NCBI RefSeq assembly: GCF_018263925.1
Contig: NZ_JAEVHF010000004.1
Coordinates: forward strand, 212,707 to 276,706
DNA length: 64,000 nt
Origin: Kistimonas asteriae
GTDB taxonomy: Bacteria > Pseudomonadota > Gammaproteobacteria > Pseudomonadales > Endozoicomonadaceae
Direction of reading: 5' to 3'
The translations under genes were made by a program, and so were the position numbers. The notes under the pieces were generated by a model. It was not told the DNA's origin. It saw only the letters and a program-made list of their open reading frames with translations, and made no database searches. Positions 53,573-62,365 of this stretch are shown here, piece by piece. Numbering within the stretch: position 1 is the stretch's first letter; each line of letters opens with the position of its first letter.

Positions 53573-53803
53573 TTATGCTTGGATTAGTGAGATATTAATA
53601 ACAATTGCCATATCTAGTGCCTCTGCCAGTGGTAATAATGAAACTCTTATGCTGCTGTCAATTTCCATTGCTTTCATGGTTTTCTCTGATAATTCCTGCA
53701 GTGTTTCTACCTCTATTTGTGTTTGGTTTGTATTAATGAAAGTTGCAGCAACTTCAACTTCTCTGTTATTTGTTTTTATATCTTCTTCGATGTTGATTTT
53801 CAT
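53573..53803 (-). CDS. Small acidic protein of unknown function in the AT-rich island
   Basis: 76 aa, mostly helical and acidic (MKINIEEDIKTNNREVEVAATF, then TLQELSEKTMKAMEID), ending in a hydrophobic stretch (LAEALDMAIVINISLIQ). The opposite strand also has an open frame (53562-53816), which is a Ser/Ile-rich hydrophobic sequence typical of a shadow. I take the minus strand as real because it has a more balanced composition and lies in the same direction as its neighbours. The ribosome-binding site is weak. Unrecognised. Confidence 0.4.
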   Translation of the reverse strand: MKINIEEDIKTNNREVEVAATFINTNQTQIEVETLQELSEKTMKAMEIDSSIRVSLLPLAEALDMAIVINISLIQA

Positions 53804-53860
53804 TTTATCAGAGTGAATGTGTTTTGTTTTTTGTATCAGCGCCAGAATTACTGCCTCAAA

Positions 53861-54148
53861 TCATTTGTTTAACGCCTTCCTGATTCTATCTCCCATCTTC
53901 TTGTGTGTGAATTTGTAAGCTTTTATAGCGTGCTTTTCAATATCAGGTTCTTTCACTGTACGGGTTTTGTCAGAGGCTGTTAAATCTTCAAGAGGTTTAG
54001 TTAACTGCCTAATTCCAGAAGTGAATTTCATCTCTATTGTTTCAGTCACTGTTTCGATACTGCGAGAAGGTGATCTTCCTCCTTCAGTTCTTGAAGAAGA
54101 AAGGCCGCTAACCCACTGAGTAATGCGAGATGTAGAAGACAAATTCAT
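53861..54148 (-). CDS. Small basic Ser/Thr-rich protein, possible secreted effector
   Basis: 95 aa. The N-terminal 40 residues are rich in Ser, Thr and Arg and look disordered (MNLSSTSRITQWVSGLSSSR), as seen at T3SS export signals. The C-terminal half is a charged, Lys-rich helix (EKHAIKAYKFTHKKMGDRIRKALNK). It is placed on the same strand just downstream of the RING-protein gene, with 59 bp between them. I do not recognise a family, and secretion is a guess from composition and context. Confidence 0.45.
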   Translation of the reverse strand: MNLSSTSRITQWVSGLSSSRTEGGRSPSRSIETVTETIEMKFTSGIRQLTKPLEDLTASDKTRTVKEPDIEKHAIKAYKFTHKKMGDRIRKALNK

Positions 54149-54207
54149 AGTAAATATCCATTAAGGCAGTGTGCATATAAATAATAACTTTTTGGATCTG
54201 ATATTTA

Positions 54208-55428
54208 TTAAAGTATGATGCAGCGGGATAGAGCACCGGGCAAAGCATTCATATGCCCCTCAAGTCTGCCGGGTGTAATTAAATATTGCTGTAGCTCGGA
54301 TAAGGAACGCCTCCCCTGCTCATTTTGATACATGAGAGAAGCCATAACATTGGCACGGAACTCTCTATCGAATTCAGTTATGTAAATTGTTGAAGCTAAT
54401 GCATATTTTACAGCTATATCAGTGTAAAAAAGGTCAATAGGTAAGCTAAAAAGCATCATCAGAGAACAATAGCCTTGCAACATAGCACGTTCGGTATCTG
54501 CTATTCGCCTACTAAGAAGTAATATCTCCTGTAAACGTAGATGTAAATAACTTCGGTTTCTATCATGGTGCATATATTTTATGGCAGTTGTTAAAAGATA
54601 TTTATTTATGGGTTTATCTGTGCTTTTAGCCTGTTGATAGGCGTAGAGAAATACTGTCATAGCTGCAAGTTTTGGCATGTTTCTCTTGTTGAGTCTATAT
54701 GCATGTAAATAACAATCTTTTAAGTTTGATAGTTTTTTGCTGTATACTGCGGTAAGTAATCCAGCTAGATAGTGTTGCTGATGTTGAGTCAATTTTTCAC
54801 AATGAGACAATAAATGTTGGGTTGTGCTGTTATCCACAAGATAATGGCAGAAATAAGATGATAGTTGGCTGAACTCAATACGAGAGCCTAATGTCCATGG
54901 TTTATTCCAGCTGTTATCTGTAAGGAATATCTCGTTAAGTGGTTGCAGGTTTTGTCTCGTGTGTTGAATGAAATGTTCTGTAAAAACTGGTAGTGGAACG
55001 AGCTCTTTACATTTTACCATAGGGCATGTGACTGAAATTTTATTTAAGTCTAAATCGACATTCTCACAGGATACTATTGTTGCTGTATTAATATCCCTCC
55101 TGCATAAAGGACATTTTATAAACGTTTGTGAGATATTGTCAGTGTCTCTTACAAAAGAGTGATTGTATTTTAATTTGATATAGCATTTTGAACAGACGTC
55201 GTGAATGATCGTGTTGCGTTCTTCAAGGCTACATTCTCTGAATTTAACAATTTTTGGTTTTAAATTTAAACAGACGCAGCATGTGAAACGGTCATTATCT
55301 GTGTAATTTTCATGAACTCTTACAGTCAGGCCATTATTTAGGTTGACGGTTTGCTTTAATGATAAATCGTCTCTCTCTTCTGAAGCTTCTGTTGTTTTCT
55401 TTGCAGTGGTAGCCAAGCTTGTATCCAT
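54208..55428 (-). CDS. RING plus TRAF-like zinc-finger protein, candidate secreted E3 ubiquitin ligase
   Basis: 406 aa from the ATG at 55428, which has TTGGAGG seven bases upstream; the upstream ATG at 55449 lacks such a site. The N-terminus (about 1-40) is Thr/Ser/Lys/Glu-rich. A RING-like finger follows: Cys50-x2-Cys53, His76-x2-Cys79-x2-Cys82, and Cys106-x2-Cys109 (in FIKCPLCRRD). The canonical Cys two residues before the His is Ile, so either Cys66 or another ligand fills that place. After it comes a TRAF/SIAH-type finger: Cys135-x4-Cys140-x11-His152-x3-His156 (CPMVKCKELVPLPVF). The rest (about 160-406) is helical with no family I know. RING domains recruit E2 enzymes. With a T3SS in the same window, delivery into host cells to modify ubiquitination is a reasonable inference, not shown. 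Confidence 0.6.
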   Translation of the reverse strand: MDTSLATTAKKTTEASEERDDLSLKQTVNLNNGLTVRVHENYTDNDRFTCCVCLNLKPKIVKFRECSLEERNTIIHDVCSKCYIKLKYNHSFVRDTDNISQTFIKCPLCRRDINTATIVSCENVDLDLNKISVTCPMVKCKELVPLPVFTEHFIQHTRQNLQPLNEIFLTDNSWNKPWTLGSRIEFSQLSSYFCHYLVDNSTTQHLLSHCEKLTQHQQHYLAGLLTAVYSKKLSNLKDCYLHAYRLNKRNMPKLAAMTVFLYAYQQAKSTDKPINKYLLTTAIKYMHHDRNRSYLHLRLQEILLLSRRIADTERAMLQGYCSLMMLFSLPIDLFYTDIAVKYALASTIYITEFDREFRANVMASLMYQNEQGRRSLSELQQYLITPGRLEGHMNALPGALSRCIIL

Positions 55429-55561
55429 AAAAAAACCTCCAATAGACATGCATATTTGATTTCTAACAGAATGGTTGGTTCTTATGATTTAGATTTTAGG
55501 TTTATTTTGTTGCTGATACTGACAGAAATAGATAGATGATTGAACAAGTTTTGGTCATGTT

Positions 55562-55995
55562 TCAAACCGGTTGATACCACATTCTGGAGATAAACTCTCC
55601 GATGACTTTGTCGTGTAGATCCTCTGAACGGGAGAAGCAGATAGTCTTTCGATTCAGCCGTTTAATCCGGGTACGCAGCGTCAGATTGTTTCTTTCAAGA
55701 CTCTGGGCAAACTGTTTGCTGACAACATGATTGTCTTCCGACAGTTCCGTGCTGTGTGGATGCCAGTCATCCGTACAGTAAAACCTGAATTTTTATAGGG
55801 TTTGATCAGTGCTATCAGTCTGTTCAGCGTTGCCTTTGTCCTGCGGCCGAACACATGAGCAATGACTTTCTGATAACGAGGTTCCCAGGCATAGAACAGC
55901 CAGCGCTGGTTCCCCTTATTGCCGACAAACGACCATTGCTCGTCCATCTGGCAGATCAACACCTGCTTTTCCCCTTCAAAAGGCTGAGATGTCAC
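55562..55995 (-). pseudogene. insB: IS1-family InsB transposase part, frameshifted
   Basis: The frame starts with MTSQPFEGEKQVLICQMDEQWSFVG, the IS1 InsB start. After KPYK the frame shifts: the product continues in another frame as FRFYCTDDWHPHSTEL... and later as RIKRLNRKTICFSRS and IGEFISRMW before the stop at 55562. The two parts rejoin if one base is added to the run of five T (55790-55794 on this strand; A on the coding strand). The DDE catalytic region therefore cannot be made as one protein. The break may be real decay or a homopolymer miscall. Confidence 0.85.
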
Positions 55996-56267
55996 GCCCG
56001 GTGGCGCCAGTTTTTTAGATGGCTGATGACGGTGGTTGGGCTGATTCCGAGTACCCGGCCCGTATCCCTGACTCCCGAGCCATTCATCGCCATATCCTTA
56101 ATCCGTTCGTGGGCGCCCGGTTTGTTAGCGTTATAGATGAAATCGAGCTGAAAGCTGCGTTTGCAGTGTCGGCAGAGATAGCGTTGCAGTCCGGACTCCG
56201 CTTTACCGTTTTTCACAACACCATCAATGCTTCCACAGTGGGGGCATACAACGTCAATGACAGCCAT
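55992..56267 (-). CDS. insA: IS1-family InsA regulator
   Basis: 91 aa. The N-terminal zinc finger is intact (VCPHCGSIDGVVKNGK...YLCRHCKRSF, four Cys), followed by a helix-turn-helix (GSGVRDTGRVLGISPTTVISHLK). It ends in the A6C slippage site that would give the InsAB' fusion by -1 frameshifting, as in IS1. InsA alone binds the element ends and limits transposition. It overlaps insB by four bases. Confidence 0.85.
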   Translation of the reverse strand: MAVIDVVCPHCGSIDGVVKNGKAESGLQRYLCRHCKRSFQLDFIYNANKPGAHERIKDMAMNGSGVRDTGRVLGISPTTVISHLKNWRHRA

Positions 56268-56518
56268 AATTCAAAATGCGTAGCATAACCATGATCAGCG
56301 GCTGTTATATATACGTAATCAACGGATCTGATTCATTACCAATCTTCTAGATATCTCTTATATGTTATATAAAAACTGTTTTCTATTCTATTAATGTGAG
56401 TAGAGCTATTGAACCCAGTAATGGTCAGGTAATATTTTACTTGGTCGATCCCTATGCTGAGGGTGGCTTTGGCAATGTCACACTGATATATGTGTTGTAT
56501 TTTACTTTTAATGTCTTT

Positions 56519-56992
56519 TTAGGATATAGATATGCTTTTAAAATGATCTACAAAATCTCGTGCCGCTTTTTGATTATACTCGCACTCATAAATTTCAGAT
56601 GTTTTAATATCATAGAGAGCATCAATCATATTTACTACATGTTCTGCTCTAGTACTGTATCCGTATATGCGTTGAGTTGTTTGATTAGGTTCGGTGTGGT
56701 GAAATATTATGCACATGGTAGGAGTTTTAATGCGTATGTTTCTTCTTTTATATGCATTGTCAAAGTTGGCTCCTATTCTATCCGTGTGTCGGCATGGAAC
56801 TATGAGAGGCTCTTCTTTAGTAATTGCTTCATCACTAATATCGATATAAGCTTTGTTAAGCTTTATATCGGGATGGTGTGATTGAATAAAGTTAAAGAAT
56901 TTCTGTAGCAGTTCGTCTTCAACCTTGGTTTTTTCAATATTAACAGCCTCACTCATCTTATCTACGGCGTCCTTGTTCACAACAGCTGGCGG
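56519..56992 (-). pseudogene. 3' part of an unknown gene split by the IS1595 element
   Basis: From the insertion joint the frame reads PPAVVNKDAVDKMSEAV... to a stop at 56519 (about 154 residues beyond the joint). It has a helix (EKTKVEDELLQKFFNFIQSH) and several mixed segments (AYIDISDEAITKEEPLIVPCRH and KTPTMCIIFHHTE). A start ATG at 57019 inside the IS end could in principle express it as a 166-residue protein. The 5' part lies at 58096-58605. The two halves share the 9-bp duplication (CCGCCAGCT on this strand, coding PPA) and fit in the same frame. Composition is AT-rich. No family recognised; an effector-like role is only suggested by the neighbourhood. Confidence 0.7.
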
Positions 56993-58095
56993 GGCTCTGT
57001 TCACATTAAGTGTTGTCATCTCTGACTATACTGCTCAGTGCGTCTATTCCACTCTGCACTTGAGAGGTGAGACATGCAGCAGCAATCATTTGACGACATC
57101 CTGAAATCCATTCCTCTGATGTCTCCAGACCAAATCACGATTCTCCGAGAAGCTCTTCCTCCGGTACCTGCAAAGGGATCAGAAGACAGACAGGAATCCT
57201 GCCTGCTCGAAAGGCTCAAGTTTTACTTTGGCCGGCATCCTGTTTGCCCTCATTGCCATAGTGAATCGATCAAACGCTGGGGTCAGAAATCAGGACATCA
57301 GCGTTATCGCTGCAAACAGTGCAGGCACACATTCAATGCCATGACCGGCACACCTCTGGCGCATTTGCGTGTCCGCGACAAGCTGGATGCATACGTGGAA
57401 TGCATGAATGGCAGCACTACCCTCCGTCCAGCGGCCAGGAAATGCGGTGTATCCCTGAACACATCATTCCACCTTCGCCATCGTTTGATGGCTGTCGTTG
57501 AAACCGATCATTACGGGGATCTCACAGGCATTTCCGAGGAGGATGAAACGTTTTTCCGTGAGTCCCACAAAGGCCAACGAGACCTGCCTGTACCCGCCCG
57601 GTGTCGCGGAGGCCGGATTAGGCGTCATCGCTCGAAGCCGGACGCAGGCCTGAAGCATGACGCCGTTAAGCAAGTGCCGGTCATGGTAGCCTGCGACCGT
57701 GAACATCATGTCATTGATGCCGTACTGAGCCATGTCAGCACCGATGAAATTCATGAGCATTTATGTGGGCATATTCAGGCAGGCAGCACCCTGTGTACTG
57801 ATGGGCACCTGTCTCATGACAATTTAGGCAAACGACTCGGGATCAACACCAAAACACTGGTTGCGAAAAACGGCCAATACGTGAAGGAAGGCGTGTACCA
57901 CATCCAGACGGTCAATGCATATCACAGTGACTTGAAGCGTTGGCTTAACGGTTTCTTCAACGGCGTAGCAACAAAATATCTCTCTCGCTACCTGGCTTGG
58001 AAGCGATATTTAAAGACCCATATCTTCTCAGAAGAAGGCTTTTTAGATCAGATTTCTATTCATTGGGTAAAACAACACTTAGTTTGAACAGAGCC
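56993..58095 (+). mobile_element. IS1595-family insertion sequence (ISXO2-like transposase)
   Basis: 1103 bp with inverted ends at 56993-57016 and 58072-58095. The ends are GGCTCTGTTCACATTAAGTG... and, read from the right, GGCTCTGTTCAAACTAAGTG..., differing at two of 24 positions. It carries a single transposase gene. A 9-bp duplication flanks it. The intact gene, good ends and clean duplication suggest a recent insertion. Confidence 0.93.
57074..58087 (+). CDS. IS1595-family transposase
   Basis: 337 aa. A zinc ribbon lies near residues 58-80 (HPVCPHCHSESIKRWGQ...YRCKQCRHTF), then a helix-turn-helix (TLRPAARKCGVSLNTSFHLRHRL). The ISXO2/IS1595-type DDE-like catalytic domain follows: GISEEDETFFRESHKG (first Asp), STLCTDGHLSH (second), and VNAYHSDLKRWLNGFFNGVATKYLSRYLAW, where the conserved Asn/His/Asp block lies. 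The reading frame is intact, so it may be active. The stop lies inside the right end of the element. Confidence 0.95.
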   Translation: MQQQSFDDILKSIPLMSPDQITILREALPPVPAKGSEDRQESCLLERLKFYFGRHPVCPHCHSESIKRWGQKSGHQRYRCKQCRHTFNAMTGTPLAHLRVRDKLDAYVECMNGSTTLRPAARKCGVSLNTSFHLRHRLMAVVETDHYGDLTGISEEDETFFRESHKGQRDLPVPARCRGGRIRRHRSKPDAGLKHDAVKQVPVMVACDREHHVIDAVLSHVSTDEIHEHLCGHIQAGSTLCTDGHLSHDNLGKRLGINTKTLVAKNGQYVKEGVYHIQTVNAYHSDLKRWLNGFFNGVATKYLSRYLAWKRYLKTHIFSEEGFLDQISIHWVKQHLV

Positions 58096-58605
58096 AGCTG
58101 GCGGTGTAATAAATAAAGTGAAAACTCTTTGAGTGGTTATTGGCTGGTTGTCCAGCTGGACTGTACTGGTGCTGGGTGTTGGTTCTCGCGGTGCATTTTC
58201 GGCAATGTGAGCGTCTGTTATAGCAGCCGATGGTGCAGTTGTGTCTACTGGAACAAAGGCAGCTGCGCCCTGTTCATGAACAGGTATATCGCCACCGGTT
58301 GTTACCCGCAGTTCAGAGCTTGGCCTGCGGGATGATGGAGTATGTATCACAGCGGTTGATGGTAAAGTCATCACTTCCTTATCTGATGATCCTTCAATAA
58401 CGGTATTGGATATGCCTTCTCCCGTCCCGGTCAACAGTTCTTCATCATCGCCGGATGATGCGGATAAATCGGCTAAATTCTGAAAGCTATTACTGCGAGA
58501 GGGATCGGCGTTAGATTCTACATCACTGTGAATGCCTTGCGCTCGTGATTCTTCTTCATACTCCTCAGGATTTATTGAACTGAGCGTTGTTTCAGAAACA
58601 TGCAA
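58096..58605 (-). pseudogene. 5' part of an unknown gene split by the IS1595 element
   Basis: Read on the minus strand from a TTG at 58605, 170 residues run to the insertion joint (ending ...VFTLFITPPA). The sequence is Ser/Thr/Pro/Glu-rich and looks disordered, like many effector N-terminal regions. The frame stays open upstream to about 58803. There it encodes a Cys- and Phe-rich hydrophobic stretch (FLTWCNRVLTFFKLLFTCCCW), but it has no ATG, so the true start is unknown or mutated. After the joint the IS adds a few residues (GSVQTKCCFTQ) before a stop. The rest of the gene lies at 56519-56992. Function unknown. Confidence 0.65.
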
Positions 58606-59163
58606 TGTGTCGTCTCTTTGTACGCTTAACGAGGGAAGCAGCGATTGTTCCTCTTCATTGACTTGTCGTGCAGGGCGCCAACAGCAACAAGTAAAGAGTA
58701 ATTTGAAGAATGTAAGGACCCTGTTGCACCAGGTAAGAAACGCGGCTTCTGAGGGAGAGGTTATTCTTATGTTTCTTGTACCAAATGGGCGGGTTTCGCT
58801 TGTGTTCTAATCCCTACTGCCTGTTCGCTGCCCATGGCGACTCATGGAGGATGGATCAATCATTGCGGGTCTCCGGATGATTTAAGTCATGTTTCAGGTA
58901 TTACTATATATATGACCTTGTTGGCTTGAATTCGTTCCATTTGTTTTTTTTCAAAAAAAACGATTGTATTTTTAACCTTATTTTATTTGTTGTTTTTGAG
59001 GTTTTTTTGTTTCTTTTGGAGGATATTGGTGGTGGGGCATATGGAAAAAGGCTTCGTTGAACGGTGGGTGTATATTGTGCAATGTTTGGCGGGCAAAATG
59101 CGCTTTTATCTACACATCAATGTATGCGAATTATGCTGTTAATCGATGGAAAGACTAGCCATT
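58606..59163. other. 558-bp AT-rich intergenic stretch
   Basis: Between the split gene and the O-methyltransferase. The first 200 bp are an open frame continuous with the split gene (see its entry). From about 58810 onward it is strongly AT-rich with T and A runs (around 58930-59010), and I see no gene, clear promoter or repeat. The region may hold regulatory DNA or remains of a gene. Confidence 0.5.
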
Positions 59164-60174
59164 CTATTTTATCGCTATCACCATGGAATCTGCGCCTTGC
59201 AGGTGTTCGATTCGCGTTTCGCTAAATCCTGCCGCTTCCAGCCAGCTGCAGCAATCTGCACCGGTAAAGTCAAAGCCGCCTTGTGTTTCAACCAGCATGT
59301 TCAAGCTCATCAGTAATCCATGCGTATTTTCCCGGCGATCATCGTCAATCAAGGATTCATACACCACCAATGCTCCACCTTCTGGAAGCGCTTCAAACGC
59401 TTTTTTAATGAGTATTTGTTTTTTGCTCATGTCCCAGCCGTGAAGGATATGTCCCATTAGAATGACATCTGCACGGGGAAAGGGGTCTACAAAGAAATCA
59501 CCAGAGACATAATGAAGCCGGTCACTGAGTGTGTGCTGGCTAACATTCTGGTTAAAAAAGCGGGCAATACGTTCCAGGTCAAAGCCTACCCCGGTTAAGT
59601 GGGGATGGGACAATGCAACCTGTATGGCGAGATCTCCCTCGGCGGTACCGATATCAGCGAACGTCTTAAAATGGGCCCAGGGGAATTGGCGGGCAATACT
59701 GCCATTTGAAGTTTTACTCACTCCGCTCATGGCGCTTATGAACTGGGCGAGTTTGTCATCATCTTCATACAAAATGCTGTAAACATCTTCATTTCCATCA
59801 GCGAAATCATGTTGGGGTTTCCCGGATTTGATGGCATCAGTCAATCGCCCCCAAACCGGGTATAAATGATGATTGGCGAGTTCAAGAATACTTCCAATGT
59901 ATGACGGATGATCTCGGTTTAAAAAGAGCGCTGTCTCTTCGGTGTTTTGATATTGTCCCTCGTGCCGTTCCAGAAATCCCATGGACACCAGGGCGTCAAG
60001 AAAGTCCTGAGCGCCGCGTGGGTGGAGCCTTAGCCTCTCAGTCAAACCTTTCAGGTTGCCAGGGGCTTTTGCCAGTTCGGTAAAGAGATCCAGTTCCAGG
60101 GCACTCAACAGGACTTTTGACGACCAGAAGGCCAAACCGGTTTGCAGGATTCGGTCTGGTGCCGGTGTAGACAT
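59164..60174 (-). CDS. SAM-dependent O-methyltransferase, plant/ASMT-like family
   Basis: 336 aa. An N-terminal dimerisation/winged-helix part (LALELDLFTELAKAPG-like, ALELDLFTELA at about 26-36) leads to the methyltransferase domain: the SAM-binding DIGTAEGDLAIQVALSHP (the usual DVGGG is DIGTA), VGFDLERI, RLHYVSGDFF, and the catalytic HILHGWDMSKKQILIKKAF, where the His is the likely base. The end is ESLIDDDRRENTHGLLMSLNML and a final strand. Bacterial members methylate small hydroxylated compounds such as phenazines or polyketides. No partner biosynthesis genes are adjacent. Confidence 0.88.
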   Translation of the reverse strand: MSTPAPDRILQTGLAFWSSKVLLSALELDLFTELAKAPGNLKGLTERLRLHPRGAQDFLDALVSMGFLERHEGQYQNTEETALFLNRDHPSYIGSILELANHHLYPVWGRLTDAIKSGKPQHDFADGNEDVYSILYEDDDKLAQFISAMSGVSKTSNGSIARQFPWAHFKTFADIGTAEGDLAIQVALSHPHLTGVGFDLERIARFFNQNVSQHTLSDRLHYVSGDFFVDPFPRADVILMGHILHGWDMSKKQILIKKAFEALPEGGALVVYESLIDDDRRENTHGLLMSLNMLVETQGGFDFTGADCCSWLEAAGFSETRIEHLQGADSMVIAIK

Positions 60175-60425
60175 GGTTTATGCTCGCTTTGGACAGTCAC
60201 TATCCGCTATAGGGGCTGCATGGCCAAGATCAGTAATCTATCCGCGATAGCATAGACACAAGTGCCTTTACATACCATGTTTCGAAAGCAAGGACTTTGC
60301 CGATGGAGTTGAGTCTTAACCTTCGTCGGTAAGGCAAAGCAATAATAGTAATTGACTGGCAGATACTGTAGGCTGCACGGCCTCCAGCCGGGCTGGTTAT
60401 TTAATGTGCAATACAGAGAGAAATT

Positions 60426-61742
60426 ATGAGCTTTGCCTCCCTGGGACTATCTGCCCCCATCCTTCAGGCCATTGCTGAGCAGGGCTATGAAACGCCTTCG
60501 CCGATCCAGGCCAAGGCAATACCTGCCATTCTTGAAGGCAAGGACGTCATGGCGGCAGCCCAGACCGGAACGGGCAAGACGGCCGGTTTTACCCTGCCCA
60601 TCCTTGAGCTTCTGTCGCAGGGGCAACGGACTCAGTCCAACCAGGTGCGTGCATTGGTACTGACGCCGACCCGTGAGCTGGCGGCCCAGGTAGGTGACAG
60701 TGTGGCAACCTATGGTCAGCATATGCCGCTGCGTTCCACCGTGGTGTTTGGTGGCGTGAAGATCAATCCACAGATGATGAAGCTGCGTCGCGGCGCCGAT
60801 ATTCTGGTGGCAACGCCAGGCCGGTTGCTGGATCTTTACAACCAGAACGCCGTGAAATTCAACCAGCTGGAAGTGCTGGTGCTGGATGAAGCCGACCGCA
60901 TGCTGGATATGGGCTTCATCCATGATATCCGTAAGATTCTTGCGATTCTGCCGGCCAAGCGTCAGAACCTGCTGTTTTCAGCGACCTTCTCGGATGATAT
61001 CCGGAAGCTGGCCAAGGGGCTGGTGCATGAACCGGTGGAAATTTCCGTCAATCCGCCTAACAGTACTGCCAGAAAAGTACAGCAGTGGATGTGTCCGGTG
61101 GATAAAAAGCAGAAGTCTGCTTTGCTGACCCAATTGATTCATGAGAACCGCTGGCAACAGGTGTTGGTGTTTACACGCACCAAGCATGGTGCAAACAAGC
61201 TGACCCGTCATCTGGACGGTGAGGGTATCAAGGCGGCGGCTATCCACGGTAATAAAAGTCAGGGCGCACGTACCAAAGCGTTGGCAGATTTCAAGGCGGG
61301 GGCTATCCGCATTCTGGTGGCAACCGATATTGCTGCCCGTGGGTTGGATATTGACCAGTTACCCCAGGTCGTCAACTTTGACCTGCCCAATGTACCGGAA
61401 GATTATGTGCACCGTATTGGCCGGACCGGTCGAGCTGGAGCCAGTGGTCAGGCGATTTCGTTAGTCAGTGCCGATGAATTCAAGCAACTGTCTGATATTG
61501 AACGGCTGACACGGCAGGTGCTGGCACGAAAGCTGATTGATGGTTTTGAGCCTGTGCACGATGTGCCGGAATCCCGTCTGGACACCCGTCCACCGCGGCC
61601 CAAAAAGCCCAAAAAGCCGAAGCAACCGAACACGGGTAAAGAAGCGGCATCTCGTCCTGGACAAGCCCGCAAAACGAGTGGAAAGCCCAAGGTATTCAAG
61701 CCGGCCGCCAGAAAACCCCGTAATCGTCCACAGACGCAGTGA
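60426..61742 (+). CDS. rhlE: DEAD-box RNA helicase RhlE
   Basis: 438 aa. All helicase motifs are present: Q motif ([14 protein letters not shown]), motif [16 protein letters not shown], Ia [16 protein letters not shown] ([13 protein letters not shown]), III SAT (LLFSATFS), and [12 protein letters not shown]. The extension after residue 370 is Lys/Pro/Arg-rich, as in RhlE. It remodels RNA in ribosome assembly and mRNA decay. A 251-bp region upstream separates it from the O-methyltransferase. Its 3' end overlaps the minus-strand lipoprotein gene. Confidence 0.95.
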   Translation: MSFASLGLSAPILQAIAEQGYETPSPIQAKAIPAILEGKDVMAAAQTGTGKTAGFTLPILELLSQGQRTQSNQVRALVLTPTRELAAQVGDSVATYGQHMPLRSTVVFGGVKINPQMMKLRRGADILVATPGRLLDLYNQNAVKFNQLEVLVLDEADRMLDMGFIHDIRKILAILPAKRQNLLFSATFSDDIRKLAKGLVHEPVEISVNPPNSTARKVQQWMCPVDKKQKSALLTQLIHENRWQQVLVFTRTKHGANKLTRHLDGEGIKAAAIHGNKSQGARTKALADFKAGAIRILVATDIAARGLDIDQLPQVVNFDLPNVPEDYVHRIGRTGRAGASGQAISLVSADEFKQLSDIERLTRQVLARKLIDGFEPVHDVPESRLDTRPPRPKKPKKPKQPNTGKEAASRPGQARKTSGKPKVFKPAARKPRNRPQTQ

Positions 61743-62301
61743 GCATGTCAGCATCAAGGGCTGGCGGACAGTGTGAAGGATGAAGCAACTCGTGGCGTGA
61801 GTGAATCTCAGGGATATCGCTGTCATTCCACTCGTTCATGAGTCGGCATTTTACCGTCCGTGTCTGACCATCGAATTCCGAACTGAGCCCTGTGAGCGTG
61901 GTGCAACGCAGGGCATTTCTCATCTGCTCGCGGTTGTTGGGATAGACATTGATAGTGACGTTGTAACGACCATTCTGCAGGTGCTGATAATCGCACTCCG
62001 AAAACTGGATATTGGAAAACCGTGCAATCTTGCCCGGTTTGATCACGATTTCAGTACTGCCTAAATAGACGGCGCGAAGGGACGGGATCGTTTGGTCGAC
62101 GATGTGTTTGCTGTCGCCATCAAAATAGGCGACCACGATAATTTTTTCATGCAGGGCTTTCAATTCTGCGCTGGCCCATTCAGATAATTCGACTGAAATT
62201 GAAAACTGTGGCCCGCTAATGCTCGTGTCGGAGCAGGCTGACGCAAAAAATATAAACAGTAAAAGAAGATATAATCGAAATATATTCTTTTTAATGTGCA
62301 T
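61696..62301 (-). CDS. Lipoprotein of unknown function
   Basis: 201 aa from the ATG at 62301. The signal peptide ends in FFASAC (lipobox), so the Cys at about residue 20 is probably lipidated. The mature part is beta-rich ([52 protein letters not shown]), perhaps an immunoglobulin-like fold. Several Cys residues (about 105, 135, 150, 180) could form disulfides. Its 3' end overlaps rhlE by 47 bp on the other strand. Unrecognised. Confidence 0.65.
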   Translation of the reverse strand: MHIKKNIFRLYLLLLFIFFASACSDTSISGPQFSISVELSEWASAELKALHEKIIVVAYFDGDSKHIVDQTIPSLRAVYLGSTEIVIKPGKIARFSNIQFSECDYQHLQNGRYNVTINVYPNNREQMRNALRCTTLTGLSSEFDGQTRTVKCRLMNEWNDSDIPEIHSRHELLHPSHCPPALDADMLTASVDDYGVFWRPA

Positions 62302-62365
62302 GATGGCAGGGTATTTTCCGGTTGTATGAATGGAGAATGACCCTGTAAAAGTAGCGCATGGATGC

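Larger units (their letters stand above)
55552..56296 (-). mobile_element. IS1-family insertion sequence, decayed
   Basis: About 745 bp, the IS1 size. The ends are an imperfect inverted repeat: TGGTCATGTT (55552-55561) and, on the other strand, TGATCATGGT (56287-56296). It carries insA and insB with an IS1-style A6C slippage site between them (56010-56016, seen as GTTTTTT on this strand). The transposase is broken by a further one-base deletion. I found no clear target duplication, so the exact borders are approximate. It lies between the RING gene and the IS1595-split gene. Confidence 0.75.
56984..58104. repeat. 9-bp target-site duplication flanking the IS1595 element
   Basis: AGCTGGCGG occurs at 56984-56992, immediately left of the left inverted repeat, and again at 58096-58104, immediately right of the right inverted repeat. 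This is the footprint of the insertion. The usual size for this family is 8 bp, so one base may belong to the end. Confidence 0.85.

Noticed and set aside
53562..53816. Plus-strand hydrophobic frame in the AT-rich island
   Set aside because: It is antisense to a more balanced minus-strand frame and reads as a Ser/Ile/Leu-rich string without a ribosome-binding site.
56396..56881. Plus-strand open frame (161 codons) next to the IS1 element
   Set aside because: It is antisense to the reconstructed split gene, starts without a good ribosome-binding site and is rich in Phe, Tyr and Ile as expected from AT-rich shadow frames.
57019..57019. An independent 166-residue gene starting at the ATG at 57019
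   Set aside because: The first 11 codons lie in the IS1595 left end, and the frame fits exactly to the 5' part on the other side of the element, so it is the tail of a split gene.
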